This document shows, piece after piece, positions 20,568 to 29,913 of a stretch of 64,000 bases of DNA. A program made the position numbers and the translations under genes. The stretch is taken from positions 186,001 through 250,000 of the forward strand of contig LR877164.1 in NCBI GenBank assembly GCA_903995115.1, written 5' to 3'. This DNA comes from Angomonas deanei. Lineage: Eukaryota > Euglenozoa > Kinetoplastea > Trypanosomatida > Trypanosomatidae. How positions within the stretch are numbered: position 1 is the first letter of the stretch; each line of letters starts with the position of its first letter. The notes below the pieces were generated by a model, which was not told the DNA's origin, searched no databases, and saw nothing but the letters and a program-made list of their open reading frames with translations.

Positions 20568-21674
20568 ATGTCAAAGCTAGAACTTAAGGAATTGTTTGAG
20601 AGGAAGGGGAGGACCGATTATTATTGGTCGGACACGGAGTATACGCACAAAACCCGTCAGCGTGAAATTTTAAAGTCTCACGGCCCTGAAGTTAAAAAAC
20701 TGTACGGACCTGATCCATGGCTTCGAAGGTTGCTGACTCCCTTTATCCTCCTTCAAATGTATTTTGGTTACCGTGCAAAGGACATGAGCTGGCCAACGAT
20801 GCTTTTGATCGGATACTTTTTCGGCGGAACTGTGACGCACAGTTGCTTCCTTGCGATCCACGAAATTACGCACAATCTGTGCTTTGTCACCCCGATTTAC
20901 AACGATTTGTACGCTTTGTTTGTAAACCTGGTCGTCCCGGTACCGTACTCGATGATGTTCAAAACTTATCACGCCGAGCACCACCGTTATCTTGGCTGGG
21001 ACGGAGTCGATTCCGATTTACCCACGCGTCTTGAGGGCCGTTTGTTATCGAACTACGCCGGAAAATTCTTTTTCCTCACCGTTCAAGTTCTGTTTTATGC
21101 CCTTCGACCGACTGTCGTGCGCGTAATTAAATTTGAAAAGCTCCACGTCACCAATTATATTGTCCAACTTTCGTTTAATTTACTGGTGTATTTTGCGTTT
21201 GGCTGGTGGCCATTGTTGTACTTCATCATCTCCACGTTTTTGGGTACGAGCTGGCACCCGTTGGCAGGACACTTTGTTTCCGAGCATTTTGTGTTCAAGG
21301 GCGACGGCGGTCAGGAAACGTTTTCTTACTACGGCATCTTGAACACGGTCATGTGGAATGCGGGGTATCACGTTGAACACCACGATTTCCCCAACATTCC
21401 TTGGACTCGTATCGCAAAGCTGAATACAATTGCCCCCGAGTTTTACGTGGATTTAATAAGGACTGAATCGTGGGCGGGAACTCTTTTTGATTTCCTTTTG
21501 GACCCTACCGTCAACTTGTGTTCTCGTGTTGTCAGGGAGGAAGGTAGCGCGAAACGGGAAAAGAAGCTCCCAACATCAACCGGTGTTATGGAAGCTGCCA
21601 AGCCCCATAAAGGACCGTGCCAGTGGGAAATTGAGAGTTACATCCCATTTGTCCCCGCCGAAGGAAGAGGCTAA
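20568..21674 (+). CDS. DES1: Sphingolipid delta-4 (dihydroceramide) desaturase
   Basis: A 368-residue di-iron membrane desaturase that introduces the 4,5-trans double bond into dihydroceramide, in the endoplasmic reticulum. The N-terminal lipid-desaturase signature (YYWSDTEYTHKTRQREIL, residues 19-36) is typical of DEGS1/DES1. The three histidine boxes are intact: HEITHN at 98-103, HAEHH at 135-139 and HVEHH at 268-272. Several hydrophobic segments lie between them. Length and box spacing match the family. A basic, polar C-terminal tail of about 40 residues follows the conserved domain. The ATG sits directly after a strong splice acceptor. Whether it also has C4-hydroxylase activity cannot be told. 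Confidence 0.95.
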   Translation: MSKLELKELFERKGRTDYYWSDTEYTHKTRQREILKSHGPEVKKLYGPDPWLRRLLTPFILLQMYFGYRAKDMSWPTMLLIGYFFGGTVTHSCFLAIHEITHNLCFVTPIYNDLYALFVNLVVPVPYSMMFKTYHAEHHRYLGWDGVDSDLPTRLEGRLLSNYAGKFFFLTVQVLFYALRPTVVRVIKFEKLHVTNYIVQLSFNLLVYFAFGWWPLLYFIISTFLGTSWHPLAGHFVSEHFVFKGDGGQETFSYYGILNTVMWNAGYHVEHHDFPNIPWTRIAKLNTIAPEFYVDLIRTESWAGTLFDFLLDPTVNLCSRVVREEGSAKREKKLPTSTGVMEAAKPHKGPCQWEIESYIPFVPAEGRG

Positions 21675-22403
21675 CTTCCCCTCTCGCCTCTTTTCCGACA
21701 TTTTCATTTCCCCCTTTTTTTCTGCAAGTTGCGCTTCAGAAAAAAAGAAAAACAAAAATGATGAAAAAAAAAAAAAAATAATTAATCGACAAAAAACAAA
21801 AAAACAACAAAAACAAATATAAAAACAAAATATGAGAGGAAAAAGCGAAACAAAGAAAAAAGAGTGTGTGCTTCTGGTGTTTTGTAAGACCATTCATTAA
21901 TTTCTAAAAGGGAAAACAAAAAATAATTGATACCGGTAACATAAAAACAAAAGCCGTTAGAAACAGTGAAGTTTTATACTCCTATTTCGATCGGTCTGAA
22001 GAAGGGCAATAGTGCGCTTGTCAACTTCAAAGACTTCGCGTATATTTTATTTGGTCCCAAGATTTGCCGTTATTTTTATTTTTGTTTCTCTTGTACAAAA
22101 AAAAAAAAAAATTCGTGTTTGAAATCAGTATATATACAACGCCAAAGTAAAGCTAAAAAGGTAAATTAAAGTTCTTATATGTTTCCTCGTGGACAAAAAT
22201 AAATCAACAAAATAACTTAGCTTATAGATCCCATCAAAAGTATCTTTTCCTTAAAGAAGATACCTTTCGCTTTCAATATACGGCTGAGACTAATTGGCTC
22301 CTTTTTATTTTTGACTATTCTGGCCCTCTTTCTTTGAAATGTTGTTTCTCTTTGCTCTCTCTTTGTGTTTTTCTAGAATTTATTTTCAGGCTATAGATAA
22401 CCT
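21675..22403 (+). other. Long AT-rich intergenic region
   Basis: About 730 bases rich in A-runs (21760-21850, 22095-22110), then T/C-rich sequence from about 22290. The stretch at 22326-22376, ending TTTTTCTAG, is a good candidate splice acceptor for the gene at 22404. No gene or RNA is recognised. Confidence 0.5.
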
Positions 22404-22994
22404 ATGAAGCGCTTTTGCTCGCCCATCTTCGCGACTGCCGTTGCTTCCCGCACTTTCTTCGGAAAGGGTTGGGATAACGCGTCGCTCGACACCATCTTCA
22501 GCGGCCTTCTCCGCAAGCCCGAGGTCAACGACCGCGTTCGCACCCAGTATGCGTCCACCATGGACCCCCGCGATGCTGACGTGCTTCGCCGCCTCGGTGA
22601 GGTGTCCAAGGAGAACAAGACCTTCATTCGCGTGTTTTTGCCTCCCCACCTCGGTGACCCCCACCGTCTGTTGAAGTGCTACAGTCTGATGGCTTACCCC
22701 ATCATGGACGACAAAGGTGGCCAGCTCAAGGTTGAGATGGACGGTGAGAAGCTCGATGCTTTTGCGGATCCCGATGATGACTATGCGAAGGTTGTGATCC
22801 CCCACATCGAGTTAGTTGAGTATCTCGCCAAGTCCCTTCTGGAGACCATGAAGTGGGAGGCAACTCCCCGCGGTGCCGCTTCTCTCCTCGAGTCTCTTTA
22901 CCGCGGTGCCGAGGTGCCCGACCACGTGTTCCAGACTCCCGCTGTCATCGAGCGTCCCGAGAACTACAAGGATGGCAACAAGATTATCAACTGA
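22404..22994 (+). CDS. Probable nuclear-encoded mitochondrial protein, unknown
   Basis: A 196-residue soluble protein. The first 20 or so residues (MKRFCSPIFATAVASRTFFG) are basic, hydroxylated and free of acids, as in a mitochondrial targeting peptide. Codon choice is strongly biased towards C-ending codons (CCC, CGC, GAG, AAG), unlike its neighbours, which suggests high expression. Together these hint at a kinetoplastid-specific subunit of a respiratory complex or ATP synthase, but no family motif is recognised and this is inference. There is no transmembrane segment. A CTTTTAG-like processing region follows the stop. Confidence 0.75.
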   Translation: MKRFCSPIFATAVASRTFFGKGWDNASLDTIFSGLLRKPEVNDRVRTQYASTMDPRDADVLRRLGEVSKENKTFIRVFLPPHLGDPHRLLKCYSLMAYPIMDDKGGQLKVEMDGEKLDAFADPDDDYAKVVIPHIELVEYLAKSLLETMKWEATPRGAASLLESLYRGAEVPDHVFQTPAVIERPENYKDGNKIIN

Positions 22995-23294
22995 ACCTTT
23001 TAGTAATTTCATTAGGAATTTTCATTTAATTTTTAAAAGTTGTTTTGTTTTATTTTCATTTTAAAGCAAGGAAAAAAAAAAAACATTCGGAAAATTTTTA
23101 TCAAAAAATAAAGTAAAATTAGGAATAGGAAGTATTTTTCATTTCATCTTAGCAACTTATGATGTTGACACGCACCAGAGTAGAATATGTCGTTATTGCT
23201 TTCCACAGCGTTTGTTGTTGATATCACAATTATTCACCCCCCTCTTGTCTTCCTATTTTTGTTTTTAAAGTTGCTCGTATAAAAGACAGCCAAA

Positions 23295-23645
23295 ATGAAC
23301 GATGTCCTGCAAAAGTATAGAGAGATAGCGCTAAACAGTTTGGATGATTTACATACCAATGAAATAAATTATTTTGTTGAAAAATCCGAGTTTGCATTAG
23401 ATACATTAAAAATGCAAGAGTACATGGAACGGAGCAATATTCTGCAGCAGAAACACCACGAGGAGTATATGCTTGCCATGATAGGCGACAACCGCAAAAG
23501 CAAAACATCCTCTTCGTCGAAGAATTCGGAGTCTTTGATGGCTGAAGAAATCGAATCTCTCTGGGAGGAGGAAAAAACAATCATGATGGCGCAAATTGAA
23601 AACATGCGAAATAAGGTAGCTAGGATAAAATTACAATCTATGTAA
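23295..23645 (+). CDS. Small coiled-coil protein, unknown function
   Basis: A 116-residue, highly charged helical protein. Two heptad-like stretches (about 5-60 and 82-114) are joined by a Ser/Lys linker (KSKTSSSSKNSES). No signal peptide, membrane segment or known motif is seen. The ATG at 23295 follows a T-rich tract (about 23240-23275). Size and composition recall flagellar or cytoskeletal small coiled-coil proteins, but nothing specific supports that. Confidence 0.6.
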   Translation: MNDVLQKYREIALNSLDDLHTNEINYFVEKSEFALDTLKMQEYMERSNILQQKHHEEYMLAMIGDNRKSKTSSSSKNSESLMAEEIESLWEEEKTIMMAQIENMRNKVARIKLQSM

Positions 23646-23888
23646 TGCCTGTTTCATGGTTTTTGTTGTCTCCTCTTGTATATTTTAATTCCACGAATAG
23701 ATTCACCGAAATTTTCCTTATTATCACTGCACACATCGGCTTCTTTTTGCCAAAATTATAGTTGCTATGGCTATTGCTGCCGGGTTGGCTTAATTATTTA
23801 TTTAACATTCGCATACTTCTGTCGATCTCAAATTTTACACAGCCTCCGAGTCGTTCACCCTAGGAAAGTTTTTTTTTTTCGAAAATTC

Positions 23889-24408
23889 ATGCTAGTGGGG
23901 AGGACGGTTGGCCCAAAATAACCAATCGGTGGAAGCGCCCCCGGGCGTGACTGATAGTAACCCTATTCTCTTTGAGGATCTCTTGAGACTTGTTCCGAAA
24001 GTTGTCCGAACGGGAAAGGGAAAGTACAATGTCGGGCGTTGTTTTACCGACAAGAGAGAGCAGAATCGCGGCACGGTTTCTTTCATGATTCAAGGAAACG
24101 ACGCCGTGGAAGATGATTCAAAAGAAAATAGTGCTCATAACCTGTTTGAACGGGAAGTTTCGGGGTACAATGTAATCAGGGAACGTATCGGAAGCGAAGT
24201 GATTCCAGTTAAACCCCTCCCGCCTCCCGAGTTTTTAGTCAACGAGACAGATGAGGGAGGTCCTTCAACCCCCAAAGGGACAGCCGGTCGGAAAAGCACA
24301 CGCCAGACTTCTCCCGTCCCTCTAGCTAACTTTTCAAGAGATTTCTCCGATGCAGCGGCTCACACGCGCTCTTCCTCGAGACGGAAAACAGACTTACGAA
24401 AATTATGA
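23889..24408 (+). CDS. Small basic protein, unknown, start uncertain
   Basis: An open frame of coding character ends at 24408 with a Ser/Arg-rich tail (RSSSRRKTDLRKL). It has no upstream in-frame ATG: the frame is closed by a stop at 23893 and only TTG or the internal ATG at 24085 could start it. An ATG at 23889, right after a T-run, opens a neighbouring frame (MLVGRTVGPK) that would join it if the A-run at 23915-23918 had one base fewer. That gives a protein of about 172 residues. Alternatively translation starts at 24085 and gives 107 residues. No domain is recognised. Confidence 0.5.
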
Positions 24409-24586
24409 TTCACTGCCTGCTTCAAAATTAAACACAAATGTACAATAAAGCTAAATAATCCCCCATCACTTTGCGTTTTATTTTGATCTTCATTTATTGT
24501 TAGTGTTGTCTTTCATATTTGTGTGGAAATAAATACCTCCTTTTTCTCTTTGACTGTCAACAAGCTTACTAGTATTCATTTTAGTT

Positions 24587-27500
24587 ATGCTGACTCTTCC
24601 GCATCCAATTTTAGCATCTGAGGATGACGAAGAGTACGTCATACGAACTATATTAGGCCTTCCCGACATAATAGAAGACTTTTTCGAGACAATGGAAGCA
24701 CATTTTATCGAAGGTCAGGATTGCAGGGGGAAAGCTAATCTTCTTTTTTTTAGAATTCAACGCGAACTGGAAATTCTCAATAACGTGAGAGACGGTTGCT
24801 TCTGGTCGTACAATACGGAGACAGGCGTCGCCAGTCGCAATGAAGAAATTCCTAAAATGATAGTTAGACTTAGTCGGTTGTTCCTAGAAGATGTTGTGAC
24901 CGTTAACCCGGCGGCTTTATCTTGGAAAAAGCCCTGCGTGCAACTCGCTCACGAGTGCTCGGATCACCTTCAGGGAGGACGCATTCAGTTTCCGTGGTTC
25001 ATAAAACTGAGACGTCGCTTAGTCACATTTAATTCCAACGCCTTCATTTTCACCGTTATTCTGTTCGCACTGATAGTACTGTTCAATGCCGTTCTGGTCG
25101 TAGTCCTTCCGGCCACACGGCCGAAAATCGGTGTCGGCGTTCCACTGGGAGCTGTCGCTGCTGCGTTACTTCTCGCTTCCTCGATAGTTGTTCTCCTGCA
25201 TTTTGTGTTTGCGTCGCGAGCCTTGTACAATTTATACAATCGAATTTTACAAGAAAATGTCGCGCTATCTCTGAGCGCCAACAATGCCTACCCGGGGGAC
25301 AACAAAATTAGTAGCAACCCAAACGGCGCTTTATTCGGCGGCGGCGGGCGGGCAAAGATTACCAAGGGGCGCAATACCAAGAAGGGATTTTATACCATTC
25401 CCTACTTGGGAGGTATCGGCTACATTGACGGTAGGCAACTTGACTCTCAGGTTGTGATGATTGCCTTTGACGAAAACTTTTCAATCGTACGGTGGAATAG
25501 CGCAGCGGAGGTTATGACCGGATTTCTGGAAGACGGCTGCGTTGGAAAGCCCATCAAAGAACTAGTGACGTCTCCCAGCGGTGGTGACATTTGCGAAGAA
25601 CTGAAACAAGCCAGGAAAAGTGACCTTGTGAAGATTAAATTGAAAGCGCTGGCGATGGCACCCACGACGCTGTACACGGTTGTCGCCCCTATTGTGAATT
25701 CAGAGGGTACCAAGGTTGGGTCGATCCTTATTTGCGCAAACGCCAAGGATAATTTGCGGGATTATCGGACCTATATCCATAATTACCAGATATATGAGAT
25801 CAAGGACTCCCTACGTGAAATATTAGAACGTGGGACACTTCCTCCAGAGGAAAGTTCCATCATTAGCAGCCTCGAAACGTTTTCGGCCAATTGTGTGGCA
25901 CACCGAGTGGAGGAACTGGCGCATGAAATGGTGTCTGATTGGGAGTGGACCAACCGCGAACGTTTGCTGGGAAGGGCGCTGGGTGCGGGCGCCTCCGCCC
26001 ACGAGGTGGTGGTGGACCCCATCTTCCCGCAAACACTTTGTCTGAATCCTTTGGTGCCCAACGCATTGGGTCTTGTCGTTTCCATCACGGGCATACACAG
26101 CTCCGTTCGGTTGACCATCAACGATTTTATCAACGGCTTTTTCTACCTTTCCATCACAGTGAAATTGGATGGGAGTGAGGAGAAGTGGGACAGGAAGAAA
26201 CTAGAAGAGGCAATCAACCCTCTTTTACGTAGCACCGCTGGTAACATCCTCGTTCGCGATGATTCCATTGTCCTTCACTTCCCCTGTCAGGTCGCTCCGA
26301 TCCTGGAGGACCTCTCGGAGGACGGCCCCAGTGGCTCTGAACAGGCGCAGCAGCTTACCCAGGCGAGGGCCATTATCAACTGCTCGGTCAACGTGGTAAC
26401 CGCCATCACAAATATTGTGGATCAGCACAACATCTCACTCCTCCTTCTCAAAACACTCTTTGTATCTTTGGCTGGCATTCGCGATAAGTCGGACTTGGAG
26501 CAGCGACTGCAATCAAAGAGCGTGGATGTGGTGGTGTGCGATAGAGATTGGCTGAGAGATTGCAATGACCTCTTGATGTCAGACCATGGAGCGATAGTGA
26601 TCCCGATCATTGGGGCTAAAGAAGTTCCCCCGCAAGGGTTTAACTACGTCTTTACACTTCCGCTGGTAGGCCGCGACGTGCAGGAAACAATGGTGGAAGT
26701 CGGGACGGTGGTGTCGAAAAAGAAGAATGCCCTCACAGCAAGAGAGGAACGCGAGCGCATTTTGACGCTCCGCCAAGACTCCCCGTGGACAAAAGGAAAA
26801 TTACTCGGCCGCGGCAGCTACGGTGCGGTGTACGAGGCGACGAGCGACCTCACCGGAGGAAAGATGGCCGTGAAGATGTTCTACTTTGTTGGAGACAGCG
26901 AGGACTCAATCGACAAGTTGCTCAACGAAATTCAAATTATGTGTAGTCTGAACCATCCCAACATTGTGCACTATTTCCACTGTGAGAGAGTCGACCACAA
27001 CTTGAATCTCTTTATGGAACTGTGCATGTGCTCCCTTACGGATCTCATCAACGACAGACGACTGAAGCCGCCCCAACTGACGGTTGTGAATATTATAAAA
27101 CAAGTCCTCACGGCCATCGCCTATCTACACAGTCGCGGAACTGCCCATCGTGACGTGAAGCCACAGAACATTCTGCTGAAGAACAAGGAGGGTCTCATTA
27201 AACTGACAGACTTTGGTACGGCTCGACAAGGGGCGGCCACGAAGGAGGTCAAAGGCACGTTTCGTTACATGGCTCCGGAGGTGTACAAAGGACTGCCGCA
27301 CGGTCTCCCCTGCGACATCTGGTCCATTGGCTGTCTCGTGTGTGAGCTGTTTAATTGCCCCCCGAAATTCATGGAGGTGTCCTCTATTCTAGGAGACATG
27401 ACGACCATAACCCCGTATCTGGAGTCTCTCCCTAACAACCCCATCCTCTGCGATTTCGTGTACAAGTGCTTCAAGCTGGATCCCAACCTGAGACCGACCG

Positions 27501-27637
27501 CCAGTCATCTGCTGACACATCCGATGCTCACGAATACAATATCAACGGATATTGAGCTATTACCCACCATCTTTGACGAGGGTACCAGAAGTACGGATAA
27601 AAAAACAACATCGGTATTCTCCATAAACTCCAACTGA
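24587..27637 (+). CDS. Membrane PAS-domain STE-type protein kinase with histidine-kinase-like remnants
   Basis: A 1,016-residue kinase. An N-terminal helical domain (1-145) is followed by two hydrophobic segments (about 152-175 and 183-210). A PAS-like domain follows (about 286-385, MIAFDENFSIVRWNSAAEVM). A helical pair with AHRVEELAHEM (about 428-455) looks like a histidine-kinase dimerisation segment, and the next block (about 485-571) sits where a HATPase domain would. A block at about 615-705 (VDVVVCDRDW, GAIVIPIIGA) resembles a degenerate receiver domain. The C-terminus is a complete STE/MAP3K-like kinase: GRGSYGAVYE at 741, HRDVKPQN at 854, DFG at 875, APE at 896. The catalytic residues look intact. 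The histidine-kinase parts lack clear N/G boxes and are probably inactive; that reading is inference. Confidence 0.85.
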   Translation: MLTLPHPILASEDDEEYVIRTILGLPDIIEDFFETMEAHFIEGQDCRGKANLLFFRIQRELEILNNVRDGCFWSYNTETGVASRNEEIPKMIVRLSRLFLEDVVTVNPAALSWKKPCVQLAHECSDHLQGGRIQFPWFIKLRRRLVTFNSNAFIFTVILFALIVLFNAVLVVVLPATRPKIGVGVPLGAVAAALLLASSIVVLLHFVFASRALYNLYNRILQENVALSLSANNAYPGDNKISSNPNGALFGGGGRAKITKGRNTKKGFYTIPYLGGIGYIDGRQLDSQVVMIAFDENFSIVRWNSAAEVMTGFLEDGCVGKPIKELVTSPSGGDICEELKQARKSDLVKIKLKALAMAPTTLYTVVAPIVNSEGTKVGSILICANAKDNLRDYRTYIHNYQIYEIKDSLREILERGTLPPEESSIISSLETFSANCVAHRVEELAHEMVSDWEWTNRERLLGRALGAGASAHEVVVDPIFPQTLCLNPLVPNALGLVVSITGIHSSVRLTINDFINGFFYLSITVKLDGSEEKWDRKKLEEAINPLLRSTAGNILVRDDSIVLHFPCQVAPILEDLSEDGPSGSEQAQQLTQARAIINCSVNVVTAITNIVDQHNISLLLLKTLFVSLAGIRDKSDLEQRLQSKSVDVVVCDRDWLRDCNDLLMSDHGAIVIPIIGAKEVPPQGFNYVFTLPLVGRDVQETMVEVGTVVSKKKNALTAREERERILTLRQDSPWTKGKLLGRGSYGAVYEATSDLTGGKMAVKMFYFVGDSEDSIDKLLNEIQIMCSLNHPNIVHYFHCERVDHNLNLFMELCMCSLTDLINDRRLKPPQLTVVNIIKQVLTAIAYLHSRGTAHRDVKPQNILLKNKEGLIKLTDFGTARQGAATKEVKGTFRYMAPEVYKGLPHGLPCDIWSIGCLVCELFNCPPKFMEVSSILGDMTTITPYLESLPNNPILCDFVYKCFKLDPNLRPTASHLLTHPMLTNTISTDIELLPTIFDEGTRSTDKKTTSVFSINSN

Positions 27638-28158
27638 TTTTTCTTTCTTTCTTTGCTTTGGCTTATCAGCGGGACAGTTTCTTCCTCCTTGCAACAACAG
27701 AGCATGCAAAACTTGAATAAATCAGAAAGAGTTTACATGTGTTACTATATATAAATATATGAGTAAACGTGATAAAAGCATTTCCCCCTTTTTCACAATT
27801 TCATTTCCTCGGATATCGCCAACCCCATTAGTGGGGGTTGTCTGATGCATCAAATACTGTCTCTTTTCAAGAAAACGTTTTTTTTTTTAATTTTTTTTTT
27901 TGCTTTTCAAGTTGCTAAATATGCCGTATTTAATGTTTTTTTTTTTTTTCTTTGCGCTTATTTCCTTTGCACAGCAACACTGTATCATTAGAACAAAACT
28001 GAAAAATCCACTGAAGGGATGGCGCATGAAGATATTTCACGGTGCGGCTGGATGTGTCTTCTACTATACAATCCCTTTTCTCTGTTCTCCATTTTGCATA
28101 CACTAAGAAAAGACATACCAAATCGTTCTGCGCGCACATAGGTTCCGCGTTCAGCACC
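27638..28158 (+). other. Intergenic region with a GC hairpin
   Basis: AT-rich sequence with T-runs at 27880-27900 and 27935-27950 that could serve trans-splicing of the next gene. It includes a perfect 7-bp hairpin, CAACCCC (27820-27826) with GGGGTTG (27834-27840), that stands out from its surroundings. The hairpin may lie in a 3' UTR. No RNA gene is recognised. Confidence 0.45.
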
Positions 28159-29667
28159 ATGCGAAAGAGTTTTAAACGGCTGCAGAACAATTTGGAAGAA
28201 ACGATGAATTCCCTTCTTGCCAGCCGTGGTATCATCTCGGATAGTCTGACCACCACAACTCCACCGGGAGCAGTTCAACTGGACGATGAAAGACGTTCGT
28301 TCTTTGTGCGGGGTGCCCACCAGAGGGCGGCTGAGACCGGTGGGATCCCCTTTTACAACATACTGGCACGCTGGATTACGGTGGCGGAGAACGAGGATGA
28401 GGAAAGTCATAGGGAGATTCTGTCGAAGGTCCCTCTATTAGAGCGACAATTGCTGAACTTGAAGGTGAACGATCCTTGTTTCATTCCCGGCTCCATCAAG
28501 CCGACTGTGTACAAGGAGGTCAAAGCGGGCCTCGAGGACGAGGAGGTCCCGAATACCGAGTCCGCGAGCCCAGACTGGGGAAACGAGTTTTTCTTGTCCT
28601 CGGCCCCCACCGCCGTGAATAGCCAAAATTGGCATACGTACGATCCCAAAATATCTCAACAGTTTCCCGGCCAGTTTTTCAATTGCTTCTCTATCGCCCA
28701 CTTTGCCGCTGAGTTGGGGGATATTGATTGGATGAAGGAGATAGCGTCCACCTACTCTTACACCTCTACCGGCATTCCGTACTTTTCGGCGCATCACATC
28801 AAGTACAATTCTGTCCCCGAGAAATATCCCACGTTCAACTTGCTAGCGACCTCTGGGTTCGACTTCAACGGCTGTTTGCCGTGCCATTTGGCGGCAGGCT
28901 CAGGGAACGTCCCAATCTTATCGTTTCTGATGGAGCAGTTCACGGCGGAGACAGTCCTGAACGCGCAGAAAGGGCGGTCAGTGCGCTCTAGTCTGTGGGG
29001 ATCTGAAGTGCACCGGCACGACCTTAACACCATTGGGTGTGCTATCTGCGAAAGTCAAATCAATGTGCTGGAGTTTTTATATAGCAATCATAGGAACTTT
29101 ATCCGGTCTCTGAAAGGAGAGCAAATCGATTGCGCATTAACTAGCTGCACGTTGAACGATGACAACACGGACTGCTTTGACTTTTTGTTAAGGAAGAATA
29201 TCATTACGCCTCCCTTGGACGACGAGAGCCCCGTCTCAGCGTTGCTACGCAATAACTGCGGCGGGTCATTTGGCGCTGCGTCGGAGGCGGGCCACATAAA
29301 CATTCTGCTGTGGATGGCAGAGGTGTTCGGGGATGAGATTCTCATTTCTCCAGGGAAAGAAGGGGCGACAGCGTTGCATCATTGTGCCCGGGGGTGCAAC
29401 GCGCCGGTACTGAGGAAGCTGCTAGAACGGGAGTCTGTGCGACAGTACGTGGATGCGCCGGACGACAGGGGAAGAACCCCGGCGTTGTGGTGTATTATGT
29501 CGAGACATCGGTCAGGGAAGGTGGTAGACACATTGAAGGTTTTACGGGAGGCGGGGTCGGAGTGGAGGTCAACCCAGGATAGAAACGGTAACTCTATTAT
29601 AGAAGTTGCCAGCAGATATGTCTCCCCGTTTTCTAAGGTTATGCGCTACCTTAAAAAAAACATCTAA
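28159..29667 (+). CDS. Ankyrin-repeat protein
   Basis: A 502-residue soluble protein with degenerate ankyrin repeats: SIAHFAAELGDIDWMKEIAS near 180, LPCHLAAGSGNVPILSFLME near 240, FGAASEAGHINILLWMAEVF near 375, TALHHCARGCNAPVLRKLLE near 405 and a last one near 440. Ankyrin repeats act as protein-binding scaffolds; the partner is unknown. The N-terminal 150 residues carry no recognised domain. The ATG at 28159 (context ACC) is preferred to an upstream GTG in the same frame. No membrane segment is present. Confidence 0.75.
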   Translation: MRKSFKRLQNNLEETMNSLLASRGIISDSLTTTTPPGAVQLDDERRSFFVRGAHQRAAETGGIPFYNILARWITVAENEDEESHREILSKVPLLERQLLNLKVNDPCFIPGSIKPTVYKEVKAGLEDEEVPNTESASPDWGNEFFLSSAPTAVNSQNWHTYDPKISQQFPGQFFNCFSIAHFAAELGDIDWMKEIASTYSYTSTGIPYFSAHHIKYNSVPEKYPTFNLLATSGFDFNGCLPCHLAAGSGNVPILSFLMEQFTAETVLNAQKGRSVRSSLWGSEVHRHDLNTIGCAICESQINVLEFLYSNHRNFIRSLKGEQIDCALTSCTLNDDNTDCFDFLLRKNIITPPLDDESPVSALLRNNCGGSFGAASEAGHINILLWMAEVFGDEILISPGKEGATALHHCARGCNAPVLRKLLERESVRQYVDAPDDRGRTPALWCIMSRHRSGKVVDTLKVLREAGSEWRSTQDRNGNSIIEVASRYVSPFSKVMRYLKKNI

Positions 29668-29913
29668 AGCTGCTTGTTTTTTGTTTTTGTTTTTACTACG
29701 TTTTTTGTTGTTGTGGACGATTGCTCTTGGATCAGAGAAGCTCGTCCAAACACTCTTTTTCTTTTTTACTTTAAACGTACAACGATTTAGTTATGTAAAA
29801 GTAAAATAATAATCTGGTTTCATTTGCGCCGTTCTCCAGTTCAACACGTTCCCTTTTTCTTTTTCTCATTTCAACATTTTTGTCAAAGTATTTGCCGTTC
29901 CCAATCCGACAAA

